A stretch of 46,260 nucleotides of DNA from the NCBI GenBank assembly GCA_017402845.1, contig JAFPLH010000051.1, forward strand, positions 1-46,260, given 5' to 3'. This stretch comes from Clostridia bacterium. GTDB lineage: Bacteria > Bacillota > Clostridia > Oscillospirales > Acutalibacteraceae. Below are positions 33,442 to 42,135 of this stretch, in pieces (position 1 is the first letter of the stretch; every line of letters starts with the position of its first letter). The translations under genes and the position numbers were made by a program. The notes under the pieces are model-generated. The model made no database searches. It saw nothing but the letters and a program-made list of their open reading frames with translations, and had not been told where the DNA came from.

Positions 33442-33461
33442 TTAAGATTATTTGTGCTGTA

Positions 33462-33653
33462 TTATTTTACACTGCCCTGATTTGTTTTGTTCTTGAGCTG
33501 AAAAGACTCACAGTCTACACACTTACACAATGTCGGATTTGCCTCGTGTGTACCGATAGTAACACAGTTCAAAGAACAATAGTTCTCGGCATTGCAGTGG
33601 TGTTCACATTCGTTTACGGAGCATTTAATGCTATGGTTAGCTTTTGTATTCAT
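33462..33653 (-). CDS. DUF1540 cysteine-rich small protein
   Basis: This 63-residue protein has seven cysteines and several histidines in the DUF1540 arrangement (IKCSVNECEHHC, YCSLNC, CKCVDCESF), probably a zinc- or iron-binding fold. Function is unknown. AAAGGAG lies 9 bp before the ATG, which strongly supports translation. It is a single gene; the 100 bp upstream hold an AGAAACACTG sequence that may be an old C-repeat end. Confidence 0.88.
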   Translation of the reverse strand: MNTKANHSIKCSVNECEHHCNAENYCSLNCVTIGTHEANPTLCKCVDCESFQLKNKTNQGSVK

Positions 33654-33783
33654 AAGAAAATCTCCTTTAAATAATAATTTAGAAACACTGAAATCAGTAG
33701 TTCCTTAGTACACTTGCTGTACTGTTTATAGTATTTGCGGAGTTTCTGTAATTATTCATAAGCTGCGAAAAAATAAAAATCAA

Positions 33784-34458
33784 TTATTCTATATCATTCA
33801 GTTTGACCACATCTTCATACAAAACATAATTATTTCCAATTTTTTTATCAACGTGAAAATGTCCGCCAAACCAATATTTGAAACCTGCTCTGCCTCTTAG
33901 CCATTCAAAAAAGCCCGTCAATTCTCTGTCATGCATATCCGGAAAATATCCTAATGCATATATTACAGATTCGGGTAACGTGTGAGTTATTATATAATCT
34001 ACCGTGTAATCACATTTTTTCAGGGTATCACTCGCAGTTTTATAATCCTCATTAGTTGGCAGCTCTTGTTTCCACCAGCTTATTCCCTCACGTCTAAAGG
34101 CTTTATCTATTGAATATGCTCCGCCCATTGTAAAAAATGTACGATCTTCAATTGTAAACAATTGCCCTCTCATCATATGAAAAATATTTTCGGATATTTG
34201 ATGTACCTTTCCCCCGTTCCACTCCTGTACAGGGTAAGCTTCGATCAAATCAAAATTTTCGTGATTACCGTCTGCAAATGCAATTGTAAACGGCAGCCGG
34301 CTTAGCTTATCAAGACAGTAATTATATTCATCTTCTCGTTTAACAAAGCCAAAATCACCGCAAACTATCAATATATCATCTTCACCGAGAGAATATTTCT
34401 CTATTCTATACATCAGATCATTATATACTCCGTGAGTATCGCCTGTAATATAGATCAT
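33784..34458 (-). CDS. Calcineurin-like metallophosphoesterase
   Basis: This 224-residue protein has the full metal-binding set: GDTHG at 6-10, CGDFG, DGNHENF, THTLPE and GGHFH. Such proteins hydrolyse phosphomono- or diesters (protein phosphates, cyclic nucleotides or nucleic acid ends); the substrate is not evident. The ATG at 34458 is chosen because AAGGGGTG lies 6 bp upstream; an in-frame start at 34536 would cross a hairpin. The gene follows the unknown membrane protein at 34551 with a possible terminator in between. Confidence 0.9.
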   Translation of the reverse strand: MIYITGDTHGVYNDLMYRIEKYSLGEDDILIVCGDFGFVKREDEYNYCLDKLSRLPFTIAFADGNHENFDLIEAYPVQEWNGGKVHQISENIFHMMRGQLFTIEDRTFFTMGGAYSIDKAFRREGISWWKQELPTNEDYKTASDTLKKCDYTVDYIITHTLPESVIYALGYFPDMHDRELTGFFEWLRGRAGFKYWFGGHFHVDKKIGNNYVLYEDVVKLNDIE

Positions 34459-34486
34459 AATTTCACCCCTTAACACTTTCTTTTGA

Positions 34487-34517
34487 TAGTAAAGGCTGCC
34501 CCCGAACAGGACAGCCT
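34487..34517 (-). terminator. Probable terminator after the gene at 34551
   Basis: On the minus strand AGGCTGTCC pairs with GGGGCAGCCT, followed by TTTACT. The U-tract is short, so termination may be partial. Confidence 0.5.
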
Positions 34518-34550
34518 CGTTTTGTTTATTGTACAAAAGCGTTTATCATT

Positions 34551-35078
34551 TTAATCCTTAAACAGCTTTGCGTGTTCAGGATATTTTTCAATAAAGCGTG
34601 CTTTTCTACACCACTTTTTTGTCTTTTCGCCATAAGGCAGAGAAGGACTAAGTACAAGAACATCTCCATTTTCTTCAAACGAAACTTTTGATTTAAGCTT
34701 CATTCCGGGTATATCTACCGCAAAAGTGCTGCCGTTTATCAAGTCATAAGTCCATTCGTTTTCAAGCTTGCGTACTATCATCTCTTTTCCCTGTAATGAA
34801 AAATTGCCATCCGGAATTATGTAGCTTGATACAGTTCCATCATTGAATACAAGCATTCTTCCGGCTTTTGCTTCTACACCTGCCAAAGACACCATATCAT
34901 AGCAAACCCATTCTTCAGACATCAGAGTTTCTTCAAGCTTTTTTGCTGCACCCTTATGTATAATACGGTATACAGGACTTGATTGCTGCAAGCATAAACA
35001 AAGCACTCCGCATACCAATAGAGAAGCTACCACTATTACAGCTTTACGATTATCCCTCATCATACTTGAAAAATCCAT
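34551..35078 (-). CDS. Membrane-anchored protein, unknown function
   Basis: This 175-residue protein has one hydrophobic helix at about 13-30 and a soluble extracytoplasmic domain with a beta-rich pattern (GRMLVFNDGTVSSYIIPDGNF...VSFEENGDVLVLSP). No family is recognised. The ATG follows GGAGG, and a good promoter lies at 35111-35139. The FNDGTVSSY and ENGDVLVLSP stretches resemble lipocalin-like or DUF4822-like small beta domains, but this is only an impression. Confidence 0.72.
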   Translation of the reverse strand: MDFSSMMRDNRKAVIVVASLLVCGVLCLCLQQSSPVYRIIHKGAAKKLEETLMSEEWVCYDMVSLAGVEAKAGRMLVFNDGTVSSYIIPDGNFSLQGKEMIVRKLENEWTYDLINGSTFAVDIPGMKLKSKVSFEENGDVLVLSPSLPYGEKTKKWCRKARFIEKYPEHAKLFKD

Positions 35079-35110
35079 TTTATTACCTCCGTTACCTTTT
35101 GCTTATTCTT

Positions 35111-35139
35111 ATATTATCATAAACTATCGCATATTTCAA
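35111..35139 (-). promoter_or_regulatory. Predicted promoter of the gene at 34551
   Basis: -35 TTGAAA (35134-35139), 17 bp, -10 TAATAT (35111-35116) with a TGA extension. Confidence 0.6.
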
Positions 35140-35161
35140 CAAAAATATACAAAAAGCATAA

Positions 35162-35323
35162 GGGCACCTCTAAAAACCTCACGCCGCCCATCTGCACCGT
35201 ATCTTCAGCCGTCATATTGCACAAAAAATCTTGACATACGTCAGTATGCCGGCGATTTTAAAGTGCCGTCTGCCGACTAAATCTACTTCACATCTGAACG
35301 ACGGCAGGTTTTTAGAGAGACCC
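35162..35323. repeat. Family A stem-loop repeat, full copy at the end of the lipid operon
   Basis: This 162-bp copy has exact ATAA flanks (35158-35161 and 35324-35327). Ends are GGGCACCTCTAAAAACC and GGTTTTTAGAGAGACCC. On the minus strand the tip reads CATAC-TGAC-GTATG followed by TCAAG. It begins 7 bp after the acyl-ligase stop codon and may end the operon transcript by forming a long hairpin. It fills the gap 35140-35333. Confidence 0.9.
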
Positions 35324-35333
35324 ATAATAATTT

Positions 35334-36764
35334 TTATTTAAGCAATAGAGATGGATCAATAATATTATATCGGATTATCCTTTCATACTTCGGCAATGAT
35401 GTATTCAACTCATCAATCAGTTTATCCCAATCAAGCTGCGACGAGCTGTATATATCAGCCGTCAATGAATCATCTCTTATGTAAAGCTTTACAGAACGAA
35501 TTGAATCATCTATCATTTTAACCCTTTTCACAAGAGCGTTTGAAGAAACATTCTCTCCGTTCGGCAGAACGAGCATAGTATCCTTTCTGCACTTAACATA
35601 AACATGACTATCCTTTATACTGCCTATATCTCCCGTACAGAAATAGCCTTCGCTGTCAAAGGCTGCTTTTGTGGCTTTTTCGTCGTTATAGTATCCAAGA
35701 AAAATGTTATCGCCCTTTACGGCAAGTTCACCGAATCCGTTTTCATCTGCATTGATGACCTTTGCGTCAAGCTCCTCAAACAATGTTCCCACGCTGCTTA
35801 TGTTTTCATCATCAGGATAATCCAGACTAAAAGCAGACGCAGTTTCAGAGAGAGCATAAGCGTTCATAAGGTACATACCTTCTTTTATGTATCTTTTTCG
35901 CAGCTCCTCGGTAAGATTTGCACCACCGCAGAATAAATATCTTATTCTTCCGCCAAGTAAGTATTTTAGCGGTATAGAATTCTGATCGGCTGCTTCGCAG
36001 AATTTTGTAAATACTATCGGTACACCTGAGAACAAAGTCGGTTTGATCGTACTCATCTCTTGAGCCATTGTCTTTATGCTTTCGGCAAGATATATCTCAT
36101 ACCCAAATACCAATGAGTATATAAAATTATAAATTGAACCGTATGTATGACTTAGCGGTAAGAATAAATAACAAATATCATTTTCATCAGCCTGTACTCT
36201 GCGTGCAAGTGCTTTCCAACCAGAAAATATATTCCTTATTGAAAGCAATACCGCTTTCGGAAATGAAGTAGAACCACTCGTTAATACTATTTTAGCAGGC
36301 TCATCATCTGTTTTTGTTGGAAGCGGTATCATACTGCTGTAACAAGCTTTTCCCTCACTTATACATTTGTCAAATTCTTTTTCTATACAGATAAATGTTA
36401 CTGTGTTAAAAATCTCCTTTGCCCTTTCTATGAACTCTGCGTATACTTCGGAGTAAAAAAGACATTCTATATCGCACTTTTTCAAAGCATAAACAAGATC
36501 GTCATACTTCCAGTCCTTCGACAAACCAACGCTGACACCTACATAATTCATTACAGCAATATCGGTTATCATCCACTCGATACTGTTAGGACTGAATATA
36601 CCTATTTTTTTATTGCCATAATTGTTATTCAACAAATAAGCTGCTAAATAGTTTACCTTTTCAAAAAAGCTGCCGAATGTTTCTGTCCTTCCCGATTGAT
36701 GTAAATAATCATTATCATGCCATTTTTCTGCGGCACTTGTTAAAAATGTATCAAGTGTATTCAT
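35334..36764 (-). CDS. AMP-forming acyl ligase (ANL superfamily), last gene of the lipid operon
   Basis: This 476-residue enzyme is expected to activate a carboxylic acid as acyl-AMP, then pass it to CoA or another acceptor. The P-loop TSGSTSFPK (162-170) has Ser where Gly is usual. Other core motifs are NAYALSETASAF (A5), GYFCTGDIGS (A7), CRKDTMLVLPNGENVS (A8 hinge) and a C-terminal LPKYERI that may hold the catalytic lysine. It is short for a long-chain acyl-CoA synthetase (500-560). GGAGG lies 8 bp before the ATG, and the gene follows the GNAT by 15 bp. In the operon it could supply an acyl group for the GNAT or for a lipid; this is inference. Confidence 0.87.
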   Translation of the reverse strand: MNTLDTFLTSAAEKWHDNDYLHQSGRTETFGSFFEKVNYLAAYLLNNNYGNKKIGIFSPNSIEWMITDIAVMNYVGVSVGLSKDWKYDDLVYALKKCDIECLFYSEVYAEFIERAKEIFNTVTFICIEKEFDKCISEGKACYSSMIPLPTKTDDEPAKIVLTSGSTSFPKAVLLSIRNIFSGWKALARRVQADENDICYLFLPLSHTYGSIYNFIYSLVFGYEIYLAESIKTMAQEMSTIKPTLFSGVPIVFTKFCEAADQNSIPLKYLLGGRIRYLFCGGANLTEELRKRYIKEGMYLMNAYALSETASAFSLDYPDDENISSVGTLFEELDAKVINADENGFGELAVKGDNIFLGYYNDEKATKAAFDSEGYFCTGDIGSIKDSHVYVKCRKDTMLVLPNGENVSSNALVKRVKMIDDSIRSVKLYIRDDSLTADIYSSSQLDWDKLIDELNTSLPKYERIIRYNIIDPSLLLK

Positions 36765-36779
36765 TTTAAAAACCTCCGT

Positions 36780-37841
36780 TTAAAGTACCTTTTCAAGCAG
36801 TACATATTCATATACACCCGTTACTTCTTCTGATACATACTTCTGTGTAGGCTTTCCGTCACGGGCAAGCGCACCTATACTTGGAAGATTGTTTTTTGCA
36901 AGCTCTTGCATTATGCTGTAAACAAGCGCTTTTCCAAGACCTTTATGCTGCGGACGTACACCCATATAAAGCATAACATATTGCTTTGGTGACTTCTTTA
37001 TATTCATTATTTTGGGAAGATCGAGCAGTGTTGCATGATATACCCGATTTGAATAGTCAGGTATACTGATATAAAAGCCAACCGCTTTGTCGTTGTAATA
37101 CGCAATTTTTGTCATGCTCATATTCATTATAAGCTTGTAGCTGTGGTATATTTCTCTGAAATCCTCTATTGATAATGCTTTGAAAATCGGAAAGTCGCTG
37201 TATAACTCGGTTATCATATAATACACTTCGTCAACAATACTGTCAAAATTATCTTGCGTGGGGCTTTCTATTCGATAACCGTTTTTCAAAAACTCTTTGT
37301 ATCGGTCTTCGTATTTTTCGTTTGTATAACTTTCATCTATCGCATGAAAACGATTAGAGGTATAATGCTCACACACATTAAAGCCATTATCGGTAAACTG
37401 CTTGTAATAATATGGTTTGTTATACGGTTCGCCTGTATAAGGCGGCAGATCAAACATATTTATCTTTAGTCTGTATTTCTGCCAGAAAGAGCCGTCAACA
37501 GGACCTACTATTTTTTTGTATCCTTTCTTTCTGCAAAAAGCCTCTGCTTCTTCAAACAAAAACTTCGCTGTATTATCATCATCAAAACATTCGTAAAAGC
37601 CAATATATGCAGTATCATCATCAGGATATACCGTGATCGCAAATCTGCCCACGGGCTTATTATTATCATAAATCAGAAATTTATCAAGAGTAAAATATTT
37701 TGAGAGAGTATGAGTACCTGTCAAAAACTTCTTTATATCAGATGGGGCCTCCATATTATCGTTACCGGAATAAAGCGTTTCAGCAAGTAGAATAAAATCT
37801 TTGATATATTTTTTTTCATTGTCAAATTTAACTATGTTCAT
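36780..37841 (-). CDS. Two-domain GNAT-family N-acyltransferase
   Basis: This 353-residue protein appears to hold two GNAT-like folds. The first half has FAITVYPDDDTAYIGFYECF and a GPVDGSFWQKYRLKI stretch, as in YghO-like acetyltransferases. The second half has a cofactor-binding loop VRPQHKGLGKALVYSIM. The ATG overlaps the dikinase stop codon by 4 bp (ATGA), with AGGAG 8 bp upstream. In this operon it may attach an acyl or aminoacyl group made by the neighbouring ligase to an amine, for example the ethanolamine or serine head group. No direct evidence for the substrate is visible. Confidence 0.85.
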   Translation of the reverse strand: MNIVKFDNEKKYIKDFILLAETLYSGNDNMEAPSDIKKFLTGTHTLSKYFTLDKFLIYDNNKPVGRFAITVYPDDDTAYIGFYECFDDDNTAKFLFEEAEAFCRKKGYKKIVGPVDGSFWQKYRLKINMFDLPPYTGEPYNKPYYYKQFTDNGFNVCEHYTSNRFHAIDESYTNEKYEDRYKEFLKNGYRIESPTQDNFDSIVDEVYYMITELYSDFPIFKALSIEDFREIYHSYKLIMNMSMTKIAYYNDKAVGFYISIPDYSNRVYHATLLDLPKIMNIKKSPKQYVMLYMGVRPQHKGLGKALVYSIMQELAKNNLPSIGALARDGKPTQKYVSEEVTGVYEYVLLEKVL

Positions 37842-40120
37842 CTTTTCTGCTCCTTTCGCAGTATCTCAATAATACCGCTGCTGCCGTCCATACGTATTAT
37901 ATCTCCGCTTTGTATAGTATCAAGTAGTCCGTCTACTCCTACTATTGACGGTATTTTTAATTCTCGTGATATTATCGCCGTATGCGACAGCAAAGAGCCT
38001 TTTTCAGATATTATTCCCTTTGCAGACGCCAGCAGAAATACCCAACCCGGATCTGTCATTTTTGTAACAAGTATTTTCCCTCTGATATTTTCGACAGACT
38101 TTACATCAGTTATTACGCAGGCTTCGCCTTCAACAATACCAAATGAACACGGTGTACCGCTGAGTCTGTCTTTTGACAGACTCTTTTTGTGGCTGTTCAC
38201 ACTTGCATGATTTTTATCAAACTCTGTATGTTCAAAAATAAGCCTTGTATACGCCGGCAGTTTTTCAAAAAGAGCATACTGTTCTTTTCTCTGTTCGATA
38301 ATGGCTTTAGCATTTTGAGGAATATTAAAAAGCTCATCAACAGTTAAATAAAAAATATCTCTTGTACTCTCAATTATTCCCTGCTTGGCCGCATTACCTC
38401 CGACTGCCAGGAATATTTGTCTTACTATACCGTAAATGCGGCTTCTGTTAAGTCTTGATACTTCTCTGTTCTTAATTCCCAAAGACGCTTTTTTGTACAA
38501 AGCTGCTGTCAAAAGATCTTGTTTTTTATCATCATGTATACCATGCTTTTGAAGATCGCTGTATAGCTGTTCAAGACGTTTTCTGTCCTGACGATAAAAT
38601 TCTATTCTTTCGTCAAAAAGCTCCGGCGAGGTACGAAATGTTCTGCTTTCAAGTTTGAGTTCTTCAAGGCAGCGATCACCGTATTTACTTATATACCCCT
38701 GTTTTGCCTGTTCGTATTCAGTTGATGAATACTTATCTTTATTATAAGCTATATCAATAAGGCTTTTCATGGGCTTCATACTTTCAATGTCGGATATTCC
38801 GGAAATGTACTCATTTATCTGATCTGTTGTTTTGCCGAGCTTTTTCAATCTGCCTTTCAAAAGTGCAGTAAAAATAAAAGCATACATATCATTTATCAAA
38901 GTAATATCCCATACTCCGAAAAGCTTTTCTCTTATCTCGTTGAATATCACGCAAAGCTCATCATTTGACATTGAATCCTTATACCGTGAATAGAAATCAT
39001 CATTAATAGTATAAAAATCTCTGTTTAGCTTATCCATTTTTTTTGGTACGCTCAACAGCTCCGATACAAAATTCACATACGACATAGCCCTTACATATCC
39101 AGGTATTTTAACTTCTTCGCCTGTATAGCTTTTTGCTTTTACTCCGAGCATTTCCTGCCAGACAGGAATTATCTTTTTGCTGAAAGGCAAAAATTTCAGT
39201 ACCGTATACCAATTGCTTATTTTATAGTATATTCTTCCGTTGGCGCTGCCTACCATATTATTGTAAACATCTTGCTTTTGGTTGATTACGTTCTCATTTT
39301 TGACTATTCTTTTGCATACTCCTTTGAATACACCGGAATATACCATATGTACAAATGATACCGTAAGCGGTAACGATACTCCCGGATAGCTTTCTACTAT
39401 ATTGCTGTTATCAAGTATCAGCGGTGTATCTCCGTTAAGTGTGGTTATTTTTCTTGCCTGCAAAATATATATATTTCCGCTTTCAACCGCAAATTCAATG
39501 TCAATATATTCACCGACAATTGTTTTTATCTTCTTTGAAATCGAGATAAGCTGTTCAACAAGATTTTCAGACAAGATATTCTCTTTGCCAACATAATAAT
39601 AAAGCTTATCTGTTGTACTGTAATAATAAGTTGTAGTATCTACCTTTTCTGATACAACACCTTCACCGAGACCTTTACCTGCTGTTATTACAGATTCGTT
39701 AAGAAGTCCCTGAGGATTAGACGTAAATATCACACCCGAAATATCTGCATTGACCATACGCTGAACAATAACATCCATCTGAATGTCATCAAGTGAAATT
39801 GAGTTGTTCTTTGCATATTCTTTGATATTGCTTGAACTGAGAGAATCAAAGCACTGTTTGACCTTCTTTTCAATATCGCTCTTATTAACATTGAGAAATG
39901 TTTTAAACTGTCCTGCAAAGCTTGCAGAGTCGCTGTCTTCAACAGACGCTGAACTTCTTACAGCAAATTTGCCTGAATAGTTGTTTTGCAGCACCGACAG
40001 CGTTGACAGATCTATCTGTCCTTTGCGTAATTGTTCATAACTGATAACAGAAAATTCGGGTACGTTAATGCCGCCTTTTTTCAGCTTTTCAAGATTTACA
40101 GCCTTTTGTCCTATCATCAT
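37838..40120 (-). CDS. Rifampin-phosphotransferase-like dikinase, short paralogue
   Basis: This 760-residue protein has a PEP-synthase/PPDK ATP-grasp domain at about 1-235 (AVRSSASVEDSDSASFAGQF, ADISGVIFTSNPQG, KGLGEGVVS, IDIEFAVESG). A central region of about 400 residues has no recognised motif. A C-terminal swivelling domain carries the phospho-histidine His713 in GSLLSHTAIISREL. It lacks the PEP-binding barrel of true PEP synthase, the same architecture as rifampin phosphotransferase, which moves the beta-phosphate of ATP to a hydroxyl. The N-terminus is about 10-15 residues shorter than its paralogue at 42732. Start and UbiA stop overlap as ATGA. A lipid or polyol acceptor is inferred from context. 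Confidence 0.88.
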   Translation of the reverse strand: MMIGQKAVNLEKLKKGGINVPEFSVISYEQLRKGQIDLSTLSVLQNNYSGKFAVRSSASVEDSDSASFAGQFKTFLNVNKSDIEKKVKQCFDSLSSSNIKEYAKNNSISLDDIQMDVIVQRMVNADISGVIFTSNPQGLLNESVITAGKGLGEGVVSEKVDTTTYYYSTTDKLYYYVGKENILSENLVEQLISISKKIKTIVGEYIDIEFAVESGNIYILQARKITTLNGDTPLILDNSNIVESYPGVSLPLTVSFVHMVYSGVFKGVCKRIVKNENVINQKQDVYNNMVGSANGRIYYKISNWYTVLKFLPFSKKIIPVWQEMLGVKAKSYTGEEVKIPGYVRAMSYVNFVSELLSVPKKMDKLNRDFYTINDDFYSRYKDSMSNDELCVIFNEIREKLFGVWDITLINDMYAFIFTALLKGRLKKLGKTTDQINEYISGISDIESMKPMKSLIDIAYNKDKYSSTEYEQAKQGYISKYGDRCLEELKLESRTFRTSPELFDERIEFYRQDRKRLEQLYSDLQKHGIHDDKKQDLLTAALYKKASLGIKNREVSRLNRSRIYGIVRQIFLAVGGNAAKQGIIESTRDIFYLTVDELFNIPQNAKAIIEQRKEQYALFEKLPAYTRLIFEHTEFDKNHASVNSHKKSLSKDRLSGTPCSFGIVEGEACVITDVKSVENIRGKILVTKMTDPGWVFLLASAKGIISEKGSLLSHTAIISRELKIPSIVGVDGLLDTIQSGDIIRMDGSSGIIEILRKEQKR

Positions 40121-41016
40121 ATCTTACCGAATATCAGAAAAGCAACTATTGTCAAAAGCATGGTTGTTTCCTGCAAATATGTATAGCGTTCAACCTTATC
40201 AACAATAACAAACTTTTCCGGATCTTTCATGAACTGAATAAATTTCCATGTCATCCACGAAACAAGCAGGAATAGTACTGCAACAGAAATCTTGTTTAGT
40301 CTGTATACAAGTATAAAGTTTGTAATAATATCAACAATTGTCAATATCATTACAAAACGTGTGGATTTCTTATAACCAAAAAGCTTTGAGTAAGTTGTAT
40401 AGTCGTTTTCATCTTTTGGTGCTTTGATTTTTCGTGATACCTCCCAGATAAGGGCAGGAAAATAAAGCGTCCAGAGTGCCATGCAGTTTGTCAGCGAAAT
40501 TGCGGGTATTCCATACTTTATTACTGTAAATGATACAATATACAAATTGACTATCATCTGTACCGGATTATGCGTAACAAGCGCAAGCGGTAAGCTTGGC
40601 TGTATTTTTGCTTTTTTAAAGAACCATTTGCTCATAAGATAACCGTATACATATAGTATAACAAAAAACAATAGGTTATTCATAAACAATACATTTAAAA
40701 TAACGGTTATGGCTTCAACTATTGTACATATGATCATTACATCTTTTTTATATACTCGTCCGCTCGGCAGCGGTCTGTCAGGGAATAGCCTTTTATCAGT
40801 TTCAAAGTCTTTGAGATCATCAGCTATGCGAAGCCACAAAAGAAAAGAAAACACGGTAAATGAACCTACAAACTCTTGTATACCTATATTAAACTTTGTT
40901 ACGCCCTCATTCAGCAATACGATAAAATGTATTTCGCCGAATACTATAAATCCCAATAATAATCTTGGGATAATAGGATATCTTTCCTTAAAATAAATAT
41001 GAAGTCTTTTAAGCAT
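40117..41016 (-). CDS. UbiA-family prenyltransferase
   Basis: This 299-residue membrane enzyme has eight or nine helices. The first aspartate-rich motif is D66-D67-x2-D70-x3-D74 followed by PDRPLPSG (79-86). The second lies in EVSRKIKAPKDENDY (192-206). These bind the diphosphate of a polyprenyl donor through magnesium. Family members attach prenyl chains to aromatic rings, to glycerol phosphate ethers in archaea, or to sugars. No quinone gene is nearby, whereas the genes on both sides handle phospholipid head groups, so a lipid acceptor is the natural inference. The start overlaps the psd stop by 8 bp. Confidence 0.9.
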   Translation of the reverse strand: MLKRLHIYFKERYPIIPRLLLGFIVFGEIHFIVLLNEGVTKFNIGIQEFVGSFTVFSFLLWLRIADDLKDFETDKRLFPDRPLPSGRVYKKDVMIICTIVEAITVILNVLFMNNLLFFVILYVYGYLMSKWFFKKAKIQPSLPLALVTHNPVQMIVNLYIVSFTVIKYGIPAISLTNCMALWTLYFPALIWEVSRKIKAPKDENDYTTYSKLFGYKKSTRFVMILTIVDIITNFILVYRLNKISVAVLFLLVSWMTWKFIQFMKDPEKFVIVDKVERYTYLQETTMLLTIVAFLIFGKI

Positions 41017-41875
41017 TTATCTTCTTACCGATCCTTTCTCCGTATTTTACAATTGTTTCAGTTCCGTTTCCGCTTTGCTGTAAAATATCGCTGTCAATTT
41101 GGGCTGTATTCTTTTTCAAAAGCAATACTATTGTCGAACCACCAGGCTCAAAATATCCTTTTTCCTCACCCTTTGAAAACATTGTTATTTCATGATTAAC
41201 AATTCTGCCTACTAACAGTGCCCCCACTTCTATCTGTACGATCTGAGCAAAGTTTTCTGTATCACATATACTCACAATTCTTGTATTCTCTTTAAAAATC
41301 TTATACTCTTTAGAAATAGAGCTTACAGTGTGAAGCTTGCCTTTAATGTAATAGCTTTTTAAAAGCCTGCCTTTATCTATAAAGCAGTAACGGTGATAGT
41401 CGTCCATACAAAGTCTGAACACCAGACAAATACCGCCTTTATAATCTGAAATATCTGTTTTATCTCTTACAAGCTCGTTTAATGTGTATGTACTGCCCTT
41501 TATAAAAACTTTCAGTTCATCTGTAATATCGTACACAAGCAGCTTTGAGTCTGCCGGAGATATCAAAGTGTCGATGTTTTTATCTATATTCATCTTATCC
41601 GGTTTGCGTTTTCTCGTAAAAAAATCGTTAAAGGAATTATACCTTGTCTTTTCAAATTCATCTAAACGAATATTATATTTATCTACAAATTCAGGTATTT
41701 TTTTTGCCGAAGCAGGCAGGCTGTTGTATTTTCCATATATCTTTGAAGTAAAAGGAGATACTACTATTTTTAACAGTATTCTGCCGAATGGATTACCATA
41801 TAGAAATTCAAGCTTTCCTTGACCGTACTGTTCGGTTTCGATATACTCTTTTTTGCACCTGTCATATATTTTCAT
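41009..41875 (-). CDS. psd: Phosphatidylserine decarboxylase
   Basis: This 288-residue enzyme makes phosphatidylethanolamine from phosphatidylserine. Motifs: SPADSK with the active-site Asp, YHRYCFIDKG with the general His, and the self-cleavage motif GGST (Ser247) that yields the pyruvoyl group and a small alpha subunit of about 42 residues. The ATG at 41875 follows GGGAG by 8-9 bp. A longer in-frame start at 41953 lies inside the upstream repeat and is rejected. About 245 bp separate it from pssA, all of that repeat origin. Confidence 0.94.
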   Translation of the reverse strand: MKIYDRCKKEYIETEQYGQGKLEFLYGNPFGRILLKIVVSPFTSKIYGKYNSLPASAKKIPEFVDKYNIRLDEFEKTRYNSFNDFFTRKRKPDKMNIDKNIDTLISPADSKLLVYDITDELKVFIKGSTYTLNELVRDKTDISDYKGGICLVFRLCMDDYHRYCFIDKGRLLKSYYIKGKLHTVSSISKEYKIFKENTRIVSICDTENFAQIVQIEVGALLVGRIVNHEITMFSKGEEKGYFEPGGSTIVLLLKKNTAQIDSDILQQSGNGTETIVKYGERIGKKINA

Positions 41876-41900
41876 ATACGATACTCCCTTAAAACAACAA

Positions 41901-42135
41901 GGAAAACACTGATTAAATCGAGTGCCCGTATCGCTTAGAATTTTTTCAGGCAAATTGTGCGAAAATCACGCAGGGTGCGGGTCTCCGGTGGAGACCTCTG
42001 CCGAAGGCAGAAGCACCGACCGAGCCGGCAGGCGAGACTATACTGACGTATTTCAAGTGATTTGAGTGCAATTTGACTAAAAAGGCAAGCGAGATGGGTG
42101 CTCAGTCCGCAGAACGCGATTTATTCAGTGGTTCC
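41901..42135. repeat. Family C stem-loop repeat carrying an inserted D element
   Basis: C-type ends are GGAAAACACTGATTAAATCG and CGATTTATTCAGTGGTTCC. Without the 68-bp insert at 41972-42039 the copy would be 167 bp, close to the other C copy. The insertion is at the base of the apical hairpin, whose right part ATACTGACGTATTTCAAG survives. The element lies between pssA and psd and overlaps the last codons of pssA. Flanks (ACAA, CAAG) are not an exact duplication. Confidence 0.88.
41972..42039. repeat. Family D GC-rich double-hairpin element inside a C repeat
   Basis: Two hairpins are visible: GGTCTCC-GGT-GGAGACC (41979-41995) and CTGCC-GAA-GGCAG (41998-42010). The sequence is closely similar, in reverse orientation, to 46044-46111, and is much richer in GC than its surroundings. 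Confidence 0.85.

Noticed and set aside
33680..33750. AGAAACACTG...GTTTCT upstream of the DUF1540 gene as another C repeat
   Set aside because: Only the ends are suggestive, the centre shows no tip motif, and the match is too short to claim.
41876..41953. A 26-residue N-terminal extension of phosphatidylserine decarboxylase
   Set aside because: It reads through the C repeat and the ribosome binding site GGGAG that precedes the ATG at 41875; family N-termini begin with a KIYDR-like segment.
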